DNA of 19,176 nt, taken from the NCBI GenBank assembly GCA_028702015.1, contig JAQVPO010000001.1, positions 1 to 19,176 of the forward strand. The letters are read 5' to 3'. Of the stretch, positions 6,020-13,101 are shown piece by piece. The notes beneath the pieces are model-generated. The model did no database searches and was not told the origin of the DNA. It was given only the letters and a program-made list of their open reading frames with translations. Both the position numbers and the translations under genes were made by a program. The DNA is from Synergistaceae bacterium. Lineage in GTDB: Bacteria; Synergistota; Synergistia; Synergistales; Synergistaceae. The stretch's first letter is position 1. Each line of letters begins with the position of its first letter.

Positions 6020-7426
6020 ATGAAACTTTTGAAGACAATAAAGAGGATGACCTGGCTCAGGGGCAAGATCGATCTGGGCAGGGGGCCTGTGCTTAGTACG
6101 CTTATAAAACTGTCGATACCCTCAATAGCGATGGTATTATTTCACACTCTTTTCCATCTTGTAGATACGGTTTTTATCTCATGGCTCGGGACCAGCCATA
6201 TGGTCGCGATCTCTTATACTTTCCCTGTCCAGATAGGAGTTTTTGCTGTGCTTGAAGGAGTGGGTAACGGAATGACAGCGCTGTGCGGCAGGAGACTTGG
6301 CGAGGGCAACCTCAGCGAGGCAAGAGATACAGCACTTGCGGGGATGGGATTTGCATATCTGCTCTGTCTTATATGGATCCCGTTTCTTTTCCCGTATACG
6401 TCAAATATGTTTTTTAAGACACTGGGCGCATCTGATCCTGAAACGCTGCGGCAGGCCTGGCTTTATAATATGTGGATACCCCCCACATGCATACTCATAA
6501 GCTTTGCGTATGTGGTGAATTCGGTCTTCAGGTGCCAGGGAAATACAATGATACCGCTTAAGTATTTTCTCATCTCAAACAGTATCAATATAATCCTTGA
6601 CCCTATATTGATATTTGTTCTGGGATGGGGGATAACAGGGGCAGCGGCTGCAACATTTGCAGGACGGCTGGCAGGGATCGTTTATCTTATAAAAAAACTG
6701 AGGACAGAGAGCGATATCCAGGTCCCTTTCAAACCCTGCATCAGATTTTCAATGGCACCGCTGTGGAGAAAAATCACAGCGATAGGATTTCCTGTTACTC
6801 TTTCTACCGCAAGTGTTGCACTGGGTATGGGCAGTGTCAACAATATACTTTCAGGCACGTTTGGTCCTCATGCGGTGGCTGCATGGATGGTTGGACTTCG
6901 TATTGAAGATATAGCCTTCAATACCCCTATGGGGATAAATGATGCGCTTGTACCGTTCCTTGCTTTTAACTACGGCAGGTGTGATCTTAAAAGAATGGAA
7001 AAGGGGATCAGGTCAGCTTTGATAATAAGCACGGTTATAACTGGCGGACTCGGACTGATTGTATGCCTTTTCCCTTTCCCGTTCATCCGGCTCTTCAGGC
7101 CGACTGAGGATATAGCAGTAATAGCAGCTCAGGCGATCCGCATTACTATCGCAGGTTATCCGATGGTTATTTACAGTGTTATATACAACGCTCTTTTTGT
7201 GGCAACTGGATTTTCCGCATTCGGTCTTATTACGCAGATATTCCGCTCGCTGGTAATCCGCGTTCCGGCAGCCCACTTTTTGTCAGGGATCCTGCCCCTG
7301 GATAAGATATGGTGGTTTCAGCCGGTATCATTTTTAGGAGCAGCATTTATGACAGGATTCTTCTCCTGGGTAATTATGAGGAAGTTAAAGCGTGATATTG
7401 GGACACCAAAGGTCCCTTCAGCATAG
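6020..7426 (+). CDS. MATE-family efflux transporter
   Basis: 468 residues with twelve predicted membrane segments in two six-segment halves. This is an inner-membrane multidrug/toxin extrusion protein that uses a Na+ or H+ gradient. Typical first-half features are LIKLSIPSIAMVLFHTLFHLVDTVFISWLGT and GNGMTALCGRRLGEG (given in parts here). In the second half the family pattern returns in ITAIGFPVTLSTASVALGM. ATG 6020 follows AAGGGGA with suitable spacing, which I prefer to the ATG at 5978, which lies inside the promoter repeat. It is probably monocistronic. The substrate cannot be predicted. Confidence 0.9.
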   Translation: MKLLKTIKRMTWLRGKIDLGRGPVLSTLIKLSIPSIAMVLFHTLFHLVDTVFISWLGTSHMVAISYTFPVQIGVFAVLEGVGNGMTALCGRRLGEGNLSEARDTALAGMGFAYLLCLIWIPFLFPYTSNMFFKTLGASDPETLRQAWLYNMWIPPTCILISFAYVVNSVFRCQGNTMIPLKYFLISNSINIILDPILIFVLGWGITGAAAATFAGRLAGIVYLIKKLRTESDIQVPFKPCIRFSMAPLWRKITAIGFPVTLSTASVALGMGSVNNILSGTFGPHAVAAWMVGLRIEDIAFNTPMGINDALVPFLAFNYGRCDLKRMEKGIRSALIISTVITGGLGLIVCLFPFPFIRLFRPTEDIAVIAAQAIRITIAGYPMVIYSVIYNALFVATGFSAFGLITQIFRSLVIRVPAAHFLSGILPLDKIWWFQPVSFLGAAFMTGFFSWVIMRKLKRDIGTPKVPSA

Positions 7427-7438
7427 CGCTCTTTTGGC

Positions 7439-7466
7439 TTGACTTTATTTTTTAAAATGCTATAAA
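7439..7466 (+). promoter_or_regulatory. Strong sigma-70-type promoter of the iorAB operon
   Basis: -35 TTGACT (7439-7444), a 16-bp spacer, then an extended -10 TGCTATAAA with TATAAA at 7461-7466. Transcription should begin near 7473, leaving a leader of about 150 nt before iorA. It starts just 12 bp after the MATE stop codon. Confidence 0.72.
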
Positions 7467-7472
7467 CATTCT

Positions 7473-7602
7473 TGAATGAAGAGGAAAGCCTCTTTATAAA
7501 GAGAGAAAAGCCAGGCAGAAGTTTTACAGAATAGAATAGATCAGGCAAAATAATACTCTTATAATTATCAGGAGCCTGTCATTTCTATGGCGGGCTTGTT
7601 TT
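7473..7602 (+). promoter_or_regulatory. Attenuator-like untranslated leader of iorA
   Basis: The leader has overlapping alternative pairings. AAGAGG (7479-7484) can pair with CCTCTT (7489-7494) around an AAAG loop, while CTCTTTATAAAGAG (7490-7503) is itself a perfect palindrome using the same bases. At the 3' end lies a terminator hairpin (7573-7602). Its 5' arm contains GCCTG (7574-7578), complementary to two upstream CAGGC copies (7512-7516, 7542-7546), so an antiterminator could form. It matches no riboswitch or T-box I know, and has no AGGGTGGNACCGCG motif. Confidence 0.4.
7573..7602 (+). terminator. Intrinsic terminator within the iorA leader
   Basis: AGCCTGTCAT (7573-7582) and ATGGCGGGCT (7587-7596) form a 10-bp stem with two U-G pairs and a TTCT loop, followed by TGTTTT. 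It stands between the promoter at 7439 and the iorA start at 7624. It is therefore either a regulated attenuator or a late terminator for the MATE transcript. Confidence 0.55.
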
Positions 7603-7623
7603 GTATACTAAGGAGGGCTTTGA

Positions 7624-9420
7624 ATGGGCAGAAGAGTCTGTATGGGAAACGAGGCTATAGCCCTTGGAGCTGCCAGGGCAGGTGTCAGTATTGTTTCAGG
7701 CTATCCGGGTACACCTTCTACAGAAATAATCGAGACATTTTTACATGAGAAGATCCCAGGAATTGAAGTCCAGTGGTCAACGAACGAGAAAACTGCGATG
7801 GAAGTAGCTGCAGGAGCTGCATACGCAGGAGCAAGGTCTATGGTCACAATGAAACAGGTCGGGCTGAACGTTGCTGCCGACCCGCTGATGAGTCTTTCCT
7901 ATGTGGGTGTTGAAGGCGGGATGGTAGTTGTTGTTGCTGATGACCCAGGGCCATGGTCTTCACAGACCGAGCAGGATACCAGACACTTTGCCAAATATGC
8001 CAATCTGCCGGTTTTTGACCCTTCTTCGCCGGAAGAAGCATATGAAATGGTTTCCTGTGCTTTTGACCTGTCCGAGGAGTTCAAGCTTCCTGTATTTCTC
8101 AGACCGACCACAAGAGTATGCCATGCGAGTGCGACTGTCGATCTGGACGATATATCAGCGCCTCGCCAGGCGGCTGGTTTTGAAAAAAAGCAGGACTGGA
8201 TAATTTTCCCGGCTCTTTCCTACAGGAAACATGGCGAGCTCGAACAAAAACAAAAACTTATCTCTGACAGATTCAGCACCCTGCCTTTCAACAGGATTAT
8301 AAAAGGCGGAAAGAAAGGAGTTGCTGTGTCAGGGGTATCTTACCTCTATCTCATGGAAGTGATAAAAGAATTCGATCTGGATCTGACTGTATTCAAGGTC
8401 GGGACCCCGTACCCGCTTCCGTTCAAACTTGCGGAAGAGTTTTTGTCTTTGGTCGATTCGGTGCTTGTCCTTGAAGAACTTGACCCTGTTGTAGAGGAAG
8501 GACTTCTTTTTATTTCAGCAGGCACAAAAAGGGTCTTGGGCAAAATAACCGGAGATATGCCGTGCAACGGAGAGTACAGTTTCGAATCGATAAAAAATGC
8601 TGTACTTAAATTTGCAGGAGTTGAAAGCAAGACCTCTGCAATGGCAGAATTGCCCACGCTTCCGCTGCGTCCGCCGGTGCTTTGTGCAGGATGCCCGCAC
8701 AGAGCATCTTTCTATGCTGCAAAAACAGCAGCCAGAAACTTTGATAAGACAGTCTACTGCGGAGATATAGGCTGTTATACCCTTGGTAATGCCGCGCCTC
8801 TGAACACAGTCGACACTAGTCTTTGTATGGGACCTGGGATAACGATAGCCCAGGGGATAAAGCTTGCTGAAAAAGGGACTAAGTGCATAGCATTCATAGG
8901 GGATTCAACATTTTTCCATACCGGGATCCCAGGAATCATCAATGCTGTCTATCAGAACACTGACATAACAATAGCGATACTTGATAACCATACTACTGCA
9001 ATGACAGGCGGACAGCCGCACCCAGGAACCGGCAGGACTGCTATGGGCATGCCAGCTAAACCCCTGGATATAGAAAAGATACTTACGGCCTGCGGTGTAG
9101 ACCATATATCGACAGTTGACCCATTCAAATATGAAGATGCAGTTGATGCCTTCAGAGCTGCCATGGAGTACAGCGGTCCTTCCGCAGTGATAGCGAGAGC
9201 TCCGTGCATTGCTCTTGTAAAGAAGCTTCCTGTGACTGTAAGAAGGGTCAATGACTCCTGCATAGGATGCCTGAAATGTATAAAGCATCTGGGATGCCCT
9301 GCGATGTCTGTCGGAAAAGAGGGAAAGGCAGTAATAAACGAACCCATATGCACAGACTGTTCTCTTTGTGTTAATGTTTGCCCTGTGGGCGCGATAAAGA
9401 GGGTAGATAGAAATGTTTAG
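7624..9420 (+). CDS. iorA: Indolepyruvate:ferredoxin oxidoreductase, alpha subunit
   Basis: 598 residues, close to the family norm. With IorB it oxidatively decarboxylates aryl-pyruvates to aryl-acetyl-CoA and reduces ferredoxin in the cytosol. Domain order: a pyrimidine-binding thiamine-diphosphate domain (GNEAIALGAARAGVSIVSGYP at the N-terminus, in pieces), a middle domain, CAGCPHR (354-360), and the pyrophosphate-binding ThDP motif starting GDS (426-428) and ending LDN near 455. The C-terminal domain carries two 4Fe-4S clusters, CIGCLKC with GCP (546-558) and CTDCSLCVNVCP (576-587). The first motif is a slightly modified CxxCxxC plus CP. ATG 7624 has AAGGAGG with ideal spacing. The gene's end overlaps iorB by 8 bp. 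Confidence 0.95.
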   Translation: MGRRVCMGNEAIALGAARAGVSIVSGYPGTPSTEIIETFLHEKIPGIEVQWSTNEKTAMEVAAGAAYAGARSMVTMKQVGLNVAADPLMSLSYVGVEGGMVVVVADDPGPWSSQTEQDTRHFAKYANLPVFDPSSPEEAYEMVSCAFDLSEEFKLPVFLRPTTRVCHASATVDLDDISAPRQAAGFEKKQDWIIFPALSYRKHGELEQKQKLISDRFSTLPFNRIIKGGKKGVAVSGVSYLYLMEVIKEFDLDLTVFKVGTPYPLPFKLAEEFLSLVDSVLVLEELDPVVEEGLLFISAGTKRVLGKITGDMPCNGEYSFESIKNAVLKFAGVESKTSAMAELPTLPLRPPVLCAGCPHRASFYAAKTAARNFDKTVYCGDIGCYTLGNAAPLNTVDTSLCMGPGITIAQGIKLAEKGTKCIAFIGDSTFFHTGIPGIINAVYQNTDITIAILDNHTTAMTGGQPHPGTGRTAMGMPAKPLDIEKILTACGVDHISTVDPFKYEDAVDAFRAAMEYSGPSAVIARAPCIALVKKLPVTVRRVNDSCIGCLKCIKHLGCPAMSVGKEGKAVINEPICTDCSLCVNVCPVGAIKRVDRNV

Positions 9421-10006
9421 CAGTATAGTAATTGCAGGAGTAGGCGGCCAGGGCACACTGCTTGCCTCGAAGATACTGTCGGAAGCTGCGCAGAAAAGAG
9501 GGCTTTTTGTAAGAACTTCCGAAACGATCGGGATGGCACAAAGGGGCGGAAGCGTATCAAGCCATCTCAGGATAGGATCTCAGGAGGTATCTCCTGTTAT
9601 CCCTCTTCATCATGCCGATATCCTCATAGGGTTCGAACTGGCTGAAGCAGCAAGGCAGATCAACAGACTGAAGCCAGATGCTTCGGCAGTGGTCAATGTC
9701 GACTGCATCGTTCCGACAAACGTTGCGCTGCGTCAGGGTGAGTATCACTGTGATGAATATCTCAGCGTGATCAAAAAAAATATTGTGAACGGGTTTTACA
9801 TAAACGCGACTCCCATGGCGATAGCGGCCGGTGATGCCAGGACCCTTAATATCGTACTCCTGGGATTTTCTGTAGGAGCAGGCATACTTCCGTTTAATGA
9901 AGAGGAAATAAGGAGTGCAATGGAGCACTGTATAAGGCCAAAGCTTTTGGAGATCAACAAAGAAGCATTCCTAATGGGAGCGGAGGCAGGCAGAAAGCAG
10001 CATTAA
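9413..10006 (+). CDS. iorB: Indolepyruvate:ferredoxin oxidoreductase, beta subunit
   Basis: 197 residues of the pyruvate/2-oxoacid:ferredoxin oxidoreductase gamma-domain family, the usual size of IorB. It shows the glycine-rich N-terminus IVIAGVGGQGTLLASKIL and the family stretch SETIGMAQRGGSVSSHLRIG. It forms the second subunit of the IorAB complex, which holds thiamine diphosphate and iron-sulphur clusters on the alpha chain. Its ATG overlaps the last codons of iorA by 8 bp, with AGAGGG upstream inside iorA, so the two subunits are translationally coupled. The stop TAA is followed by 69 nt before the ligase start. Confidence 0.93.
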   Translation: MFSSIVIAGVGGQGTLLASKILSEAAQKRGLFVRTSETIGMAQRGGSVSSHLRIGSQEVSPVIPLHHADILIGFELAEAARQINRLKPDASAVVNVDCIVPTNVALRQGEYHCDEYLSVIKKNIVNGFYINATPMAIAAGDARTLNIVLLGFSVGAGILPFNEEEIRSAMEHCIRPKLLEINKEAFLMGAEAGRKQH

Positions 10007-10075
10007 GCAGGGCTGTTAAATTATAAGAAAGTATTAACGATAACAGGATCATTAAGAAGAGCGGAGCTGAGAGTA

Positions 10076-11305
10076 ATGAATGAATTATCAATAATGAGCC
10101 AATGTTTTGCCCAGGTGAGAAGAGTTGCAAAGTTCAGTCCCATGTATATTGAAAAGTATAAGGACATCCCTGTTAACACACTTATGACGAAAGAACAGTT
10201 TGAGTCTCTGCCTTTCACGACCAAACAGGATCTTCGAGATGCATACCCCATGGGAATGCAGTGTGTGCCGAATGATCAGATAGTCAGAGTACACTCCTCA
10301 TCAGGGACTACAGGCATACCGGTCATCCTTCCATACAGCAGGCAGGATCTTGAAGACTGGGCAGTCATGATGGAGAGATGCTATCAGTTTGCCGGAGTAA
10401 CGAGAGAAGACAGGGTACAGGTAACGCCCGGATTCGGGCTGTGGACTGCGGGACTTGGATTCCAGGCCGGGGCGGAACGCCTCGGAGCTATGGTGATACC
10501 TACCGGCAGCGGTAACACAGACAGGCAGCTCCAGCTTATGCGTGATCTTGGGACCTCGGTTCTGATAGGAACCTCTTCATACGGTCTGCTGATAGCCGAA
10601 GAGGTCGATCGAAGAGATATGAGGGAGGATATCCGGCTCAAAAAGGGTATTTTTGGATCGGAAAGATGGGGAGACAAGGTAAGGGATCGTATCTACCAAA
10701 GCTTAGGCATAGAGTTCTTTGATATTTACGGACTTACTGAAATATATGGACCGGGAATTGCGATAGACTGCTCTGAGCATACAGGGATGCACTATTTCAA
10801 TGATTTTATTTATTGTGAGATCATAGATCCTGTTACAGGCAAAGTACTTCCTGACGGAGAGCAGGGGGAAATAGTCATAACCACCTTCAGGAAAGAAGCT
10901 GCTCCGCTTATCCGTTACAGAACTCATGATATTTCGAAGATAATACCCGGTGCATGCCCGTGCGGGTCTCCCTTCCCGAGGCTGGACAGGATAGTTGGAA
11001 GAAGCGATGACATGATAAAAGTCAAAGGAACAAATATTTATCCGGCTCAGGTTGAGGAAATACTGAGAAGCATTGAAGGATTTTCAAGTGAGTACAGGAT
11101 AATACTGGACAATGAAGATCTCAGGGACAGGATGATAGTACAGGCAGAGGCCCTTGAAGGGACACACCTTGAAGAGCTTGCAAAGGAACTTGAACGGTCC
11201 TGCAAATCAGGACTAGGTATCAAAGTGATACCGGAAGTTATGAAGATCGGCGAACTCCCGAGAAGTGAGAAAAAGACAAAAAGGGTAATAGACAACAGAG
11301 GATAG
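10076..11305 (+). CDS. paaK: Phenylacetate-CoA ligase-type adenylating enzyme
   Basis: 409 residues of the adenylate-forming PaaK family. It activates arylacetates (phenyl-, indole- or hydroxyphenyl-acetate) with ATP to the CoA thioester, or may be used in reverse. Visible motifs are the phosphate loop HSSSGTTGIP (73-82), the adenylation motif YGLTEIYGPG, the hinge region RTHDIS, and the C-terminal GRSDDMIKVKGTNIYPAQVEE, split here as GRSDDMIKVKG and NIYPAQVEE. Placement after iorAB fits arylacetyl-CoA metabolism. The ATG at 10076 has GGAG 9 nt upstream. The same frame stays open back to the iorB stop (10004) and encodes residues that look like the normal PaaK N-terminus, so the true start may be a non-ATG codon upstream. 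Confidence 0.9.
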   Translation: MNELSIMSQCFAQVRRVAKFSPMYIEKYKDIPVNTLMTKEQFESLPFTTKQDLRDAYPMGMQCVPNDQIVRVHSSSGTTGIPVILPYSRQDLEDWAVMMERCYQFAGVTREDRVQVTPGFGLWTAGLGFQAGAERLGAMVIPTGSGNTDRQLQLMRDLGTSVLIGTSSYGLLIAEEVDRRDMREDIRLKKGIFGSERWGDKVRDRIYQSLGIEFFDIYGLTEIYGPGIAIDCSEHTGMHYFNDFIYCEIIDPVTGKVLPDGEQGEIVITTFRKEAAPLIRYRTHDISKIIPGACPCGSPFPRLDRIVGRSDDMIKVKGTNIYPAQVEEILRSIEGFSSEYRIILDNEDLRDRMIVQAEALEGTHLEELAKELERSCKSGLGIKVIPEVMKIGELPRSEKKTKRVIDNRG

Positions 11306-11329
11306 TTCCCAAAATCATGAACAAAACAG

Positions 11330-11382
11330 GAGCGGGCTTCAGGATCATTTTAAGAAATGATCCTGGGGTCCGCTCTTTTTTT
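11330..11382 (+). terminator. Strong terminator of the iorA-iorB-paaK operon
   Basis: An inner stem AGGATCATTT (11341-11350) with AAATGATCCT (11355-11364) and an outer stem GAGCGG (11330-11335) with CCGCTC (11370-11375) are followed by seven T (11376-11382). On the other strand only a broken T run (TGTTTTGTT) follows, so it may act weakly for the convergent RNase H-like gene too. Confidence 0.9.
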
Positions 11383-11398
11383 GATGTTTATAAAATAA

Positions 11399-11791
11399 TT
11401 ACTTAGCTCCGTCAATGCCTTCGTTTGACAGAGCGTCGGCCCTTTTATTCTGATCCCGTGGTATCCAGTGATAGGAAATGTTGATCCCATCGGCAAGAGC
11501 CCAGACTTGCTGGGCCAAAAGTCTCAGGTGGGGGAGATTGATCTTCCATTGTCTGGAGACCTGGCTGACAACCAGCTTGCTGTCCCCGAATATTCTGATC
11601 GACGTGACCCCGCGTTCTTTTGCTGCTTTGAGCAGCAGTATCAGAGCTATGTATTCAGCTTCGTTGTTGGTCTTTTCTCCTAGAAAACGCGATGTCTCCC
11701 ATACCACTTTCCCATCGTCATTTATTATAAGGGCACCTGCCCCTGCTTTGCCCGGATTGCCTCTTGAGGCGCCGTCAAAAAAACCTTCCAT
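11399..11791 (-). CDS. Ribonuclease HI family protein
   Basis: 130 residues of the RNase H fold. The acidic catalytic residues are all visible: D6 in FFDGASRGNPG, E44 in NNEAEYIAL, D70 in FGDSKLVVSQV and D119 in NKRADAL. RNase HI cleaves the RNA strand of RNA-DNA hybrids with two Mg2+ ions. This short version resembles the RnhA-like/RBD-less proteins of bacteria and archaea, shorter than E. coli RnhA (155), and lacks its basic handle. ATG 11791 follows GAGAGGGA with good spacing, so the longer in-frame start at 11845 is rejected. It is divergent from ybaK. Whether it is the main RNase H of the cell cannot be told. Confidence 0.85.
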   Translation of the reverse strand: MEGFFDGASRGNPGKAGAGALIINDDGKVVWETSRFLGEKTNNEAEYIALILLLKAAKERGVTSIRIFGDSKLVVSQVSRQWKINLPHLRLLAQQVWALADGINISYHWIPRDQNKRADALSNEGIDGAK

Positions 11792-11859
11792 CAATATCCC
11801 TCTCCCAGACTCAAATAGATGCGTTATACTTATTATATACTGCATTGGGGGTAATAATT
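11792..11859. promoter_or_regulatory. Divergent promoter region between the RNase H-like gene and ybaK
   Basis: An AT-rich core at 11824-11841 contains TATACT twice on the plus strand (11825-11830, 11836-11841) and a TATAAT on the minus strand, usable as -10 elements in both directions. No convincing -35 is seen. The assignment rests mainly on the divergent layout. Confidence 0.35.
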
Positions 11860-12339
11860 ATGAGCTCTGCAAAAAAGACTAACGCAGTCAGGATACTGGA
11901 AAACGCAAAGGTAGATTTTGAGCTGATAGAATACGAGGTAGATGAAAACTTGCTCTCTGCCGAGGATGCTGCTTTAAAGACAGGAATTCCTGAAGAGCAG
12001 ACGTTCAAGACGCTCTGCGCCAGAGGCGATAAAACAGGAGTAATGATGGTCTGCGTGCCTGCCGGAAGGGAACTTGACCTCAAAGCCCTCTCATCAGCAA
12101 GCGGCAACAAAAGTTCGGTCCTTGTCCACCTGAAGGAAGTCCAGCCTCTTACAGGCTATGTGAGGGGAGGCTGTTCCCCTCTCGGAACTAAAAAGAAATA
12201 TCCTGTTTTTATTGATGATAGCGCGTGCAGGTTTGACTATATAACTGTGAACGCAGGCCATAGAGGTCTTCTTTTCAAGATAAAGCCTGATTGTCTGATA
12301 GCAGTTACAGAAGCAAAAGCAGTCAGGATCGTAAGATAA
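11860..12339 (+). CDS. ybaK: YbaK-type Cys-tRNA(Pro)/prolyl-tRNA editing deacylase
   Basis: 159 residues, the standard length of YbaK/EbsC. It hydrolyses mischarged Cys-tRNA(Pro) in trans, guarding translation fidelity. K50 in EEQTFKTL corresponds to the conserved catalytic lysine, and GYVRGGCSPLG (99-109) is the family's signature loop. The C-terminus shows NAGHRGLLFKIKP, also conserved. ATG 11860 has a GGGGG run 8 nt upstream. A longer reading from 11764 would run antisense through the divergent gene's start and is rejected. No operon partner is seen. Confidence 0.92.
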   Translation: MSSAKKTNAVRILENAKVDFELIEYEVDENLLSAEDAALKTGIPEEQTFKTLCARGDKTGVMMVCVPAGRELDLKALSSASGNKSSVLVHLKEVQPLTGYVRGGCSPLGTKKKYPVFIDDSACRFDYITVNAGHRGLLFKIKPDCLIAVTEAKAVRIVR

Positions 12340-12344
12340 TAAAA

Positions 12345-12402
12345 GAGAGCTGAAAGAGCCGGCCTATGGCCTGATACTCTCTCTGCTCTCCAAGTTTCTT
12401 TA
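12345..12402. terminator. Probable bidirectional terminator between ybaK and the SagB-like gene
   Basis: An interrupted stem runs through GAGAGC (12345-12350) with GCTCTC (12385-12390), AGAG with CTCT, and GGCC-TAT-GGCC at the tip (12361-12371). TTTCTTT follows on the plus side and TTTTATT on the minus side. The convergent stops at 12339 and 12416 flank it. Confidence 0.5.
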
Positions 12403-12415
12403 TATTATTCCCCTT

Positions 12416-13042
12416 TTATTGGAACCCTGCAGGCATTATTGCTATTATTCTTGATAAAGGGCCTAGGTTAAGGATATTTATCAGGCTTTCTCTGTTGAAA
12501 CTCTGAATATAGCGAATTTTTATCCCTAATGCCCCGGCAGCCAGATAGACGTTCTGTGTCATAGCACCTACTGCTACTTCTGCCCATCTCTCTATCCTCG
12601 GGCCGCTTCCCTTTGTTGCGAATATGAAAATACAAGGGGCTGTTCCTACGAAGTTCTGTCTGGCGGCTCTGTCTATAGAATTTTTATCAGAAAGCATTTT
12701 AAGCATATTTTTGTCCGGGTCATATACATATGCACCTTTTTTCAAAAGCACATACAAGTCTATATAGGGATCTGACCCCATTGCGAAAGGAACGGTCCAG
12801 CCTCTGCCATCCCTGTTTCTGCCGGCCGCGGCCCATATAAGCGCAGAAAGATCCTTCTGCGAAATCTCCCTCTCAGTGAAAGAGGTCTGCGCGGCGGACC
12901 CCCTTTCGTTAATAGCCTGAAATACGCTTTTACCTCCCGCTGTTTCGGGAGATGTCAGTATGATATCGGCAGCAAGAGCCGCTGAAATGTTAAGTGATAT
13001 CCCAAATAAAAGAAAAAGAGAGAAAATGGATATTTTCTTCAT
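12416..13042 (-). CDS. Exported SagB/ThcOx-type nitroreductase-fold protein
   Basis: 208 residues. A clear signal peptide (MKKISIFSLFLLFG, likely cut after ISAALA near residue 24) precedes a nitroreductase-fold domain of the SagB type. Landmarks are QKDLSALIWAAAGRNRDGRG, then DLYVLLKKGAYVYDPDKNML, and a C-terminal GAMTQNVYLAAGALGIKI, all usual in SagB-like flavoproteins. The FMN-binding start normally reads RRSxR; here it is ERGSAAQTSF, with the second arginine missing, so flavin binding or activity may be altered. ATG 13042 has GGAGG 5 nt upstream. The role is unknown. Export is unusual for an FMN enzyme but is seen in secreted relatives. Confidence 0.75.
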   Translation of the reverse strand: MKKISIFSLFLLFGISLNISAALAADIILTSPETAGGKSVFQAINERGSAAQTSFTEREISQKDLSALIWAAAGRNRDGRGWTVPFAMGSDPYIDLYVLLKKGAYVYDPDKNMLKMLSDKNSIDRAARQNFVGTAPCIFIFATKGSGPRIERWAEVAVGAMTQNVYLAAGALGIKIRYIQSFNRESLINILNLGPLSRIIAIMPAGFQ

Positions 13043-13063
13043 GGCGTCCTCCTTCTACTATAA

Positions 13064-13101
13064 GATCTGACATGTTTACTTAGTATAAATTTAAACAGAT
13101 C
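13064..13101. repeat. Interrupted inverted repeat upstream of the SagB-like gene
   Basis: GATCTG (13064-13069) and CAGATC (13096-13101) face each other, with a second matching pair GTTTA (13074-13078) and TAAA[C] (13092-13096) inside. On the minus strand a -10-like TATACT lies between the arms. It could be an operator of the SagB-like gene or a weak RNA hairpin in an ADH-SagB transcript. Confidence 0.35.
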
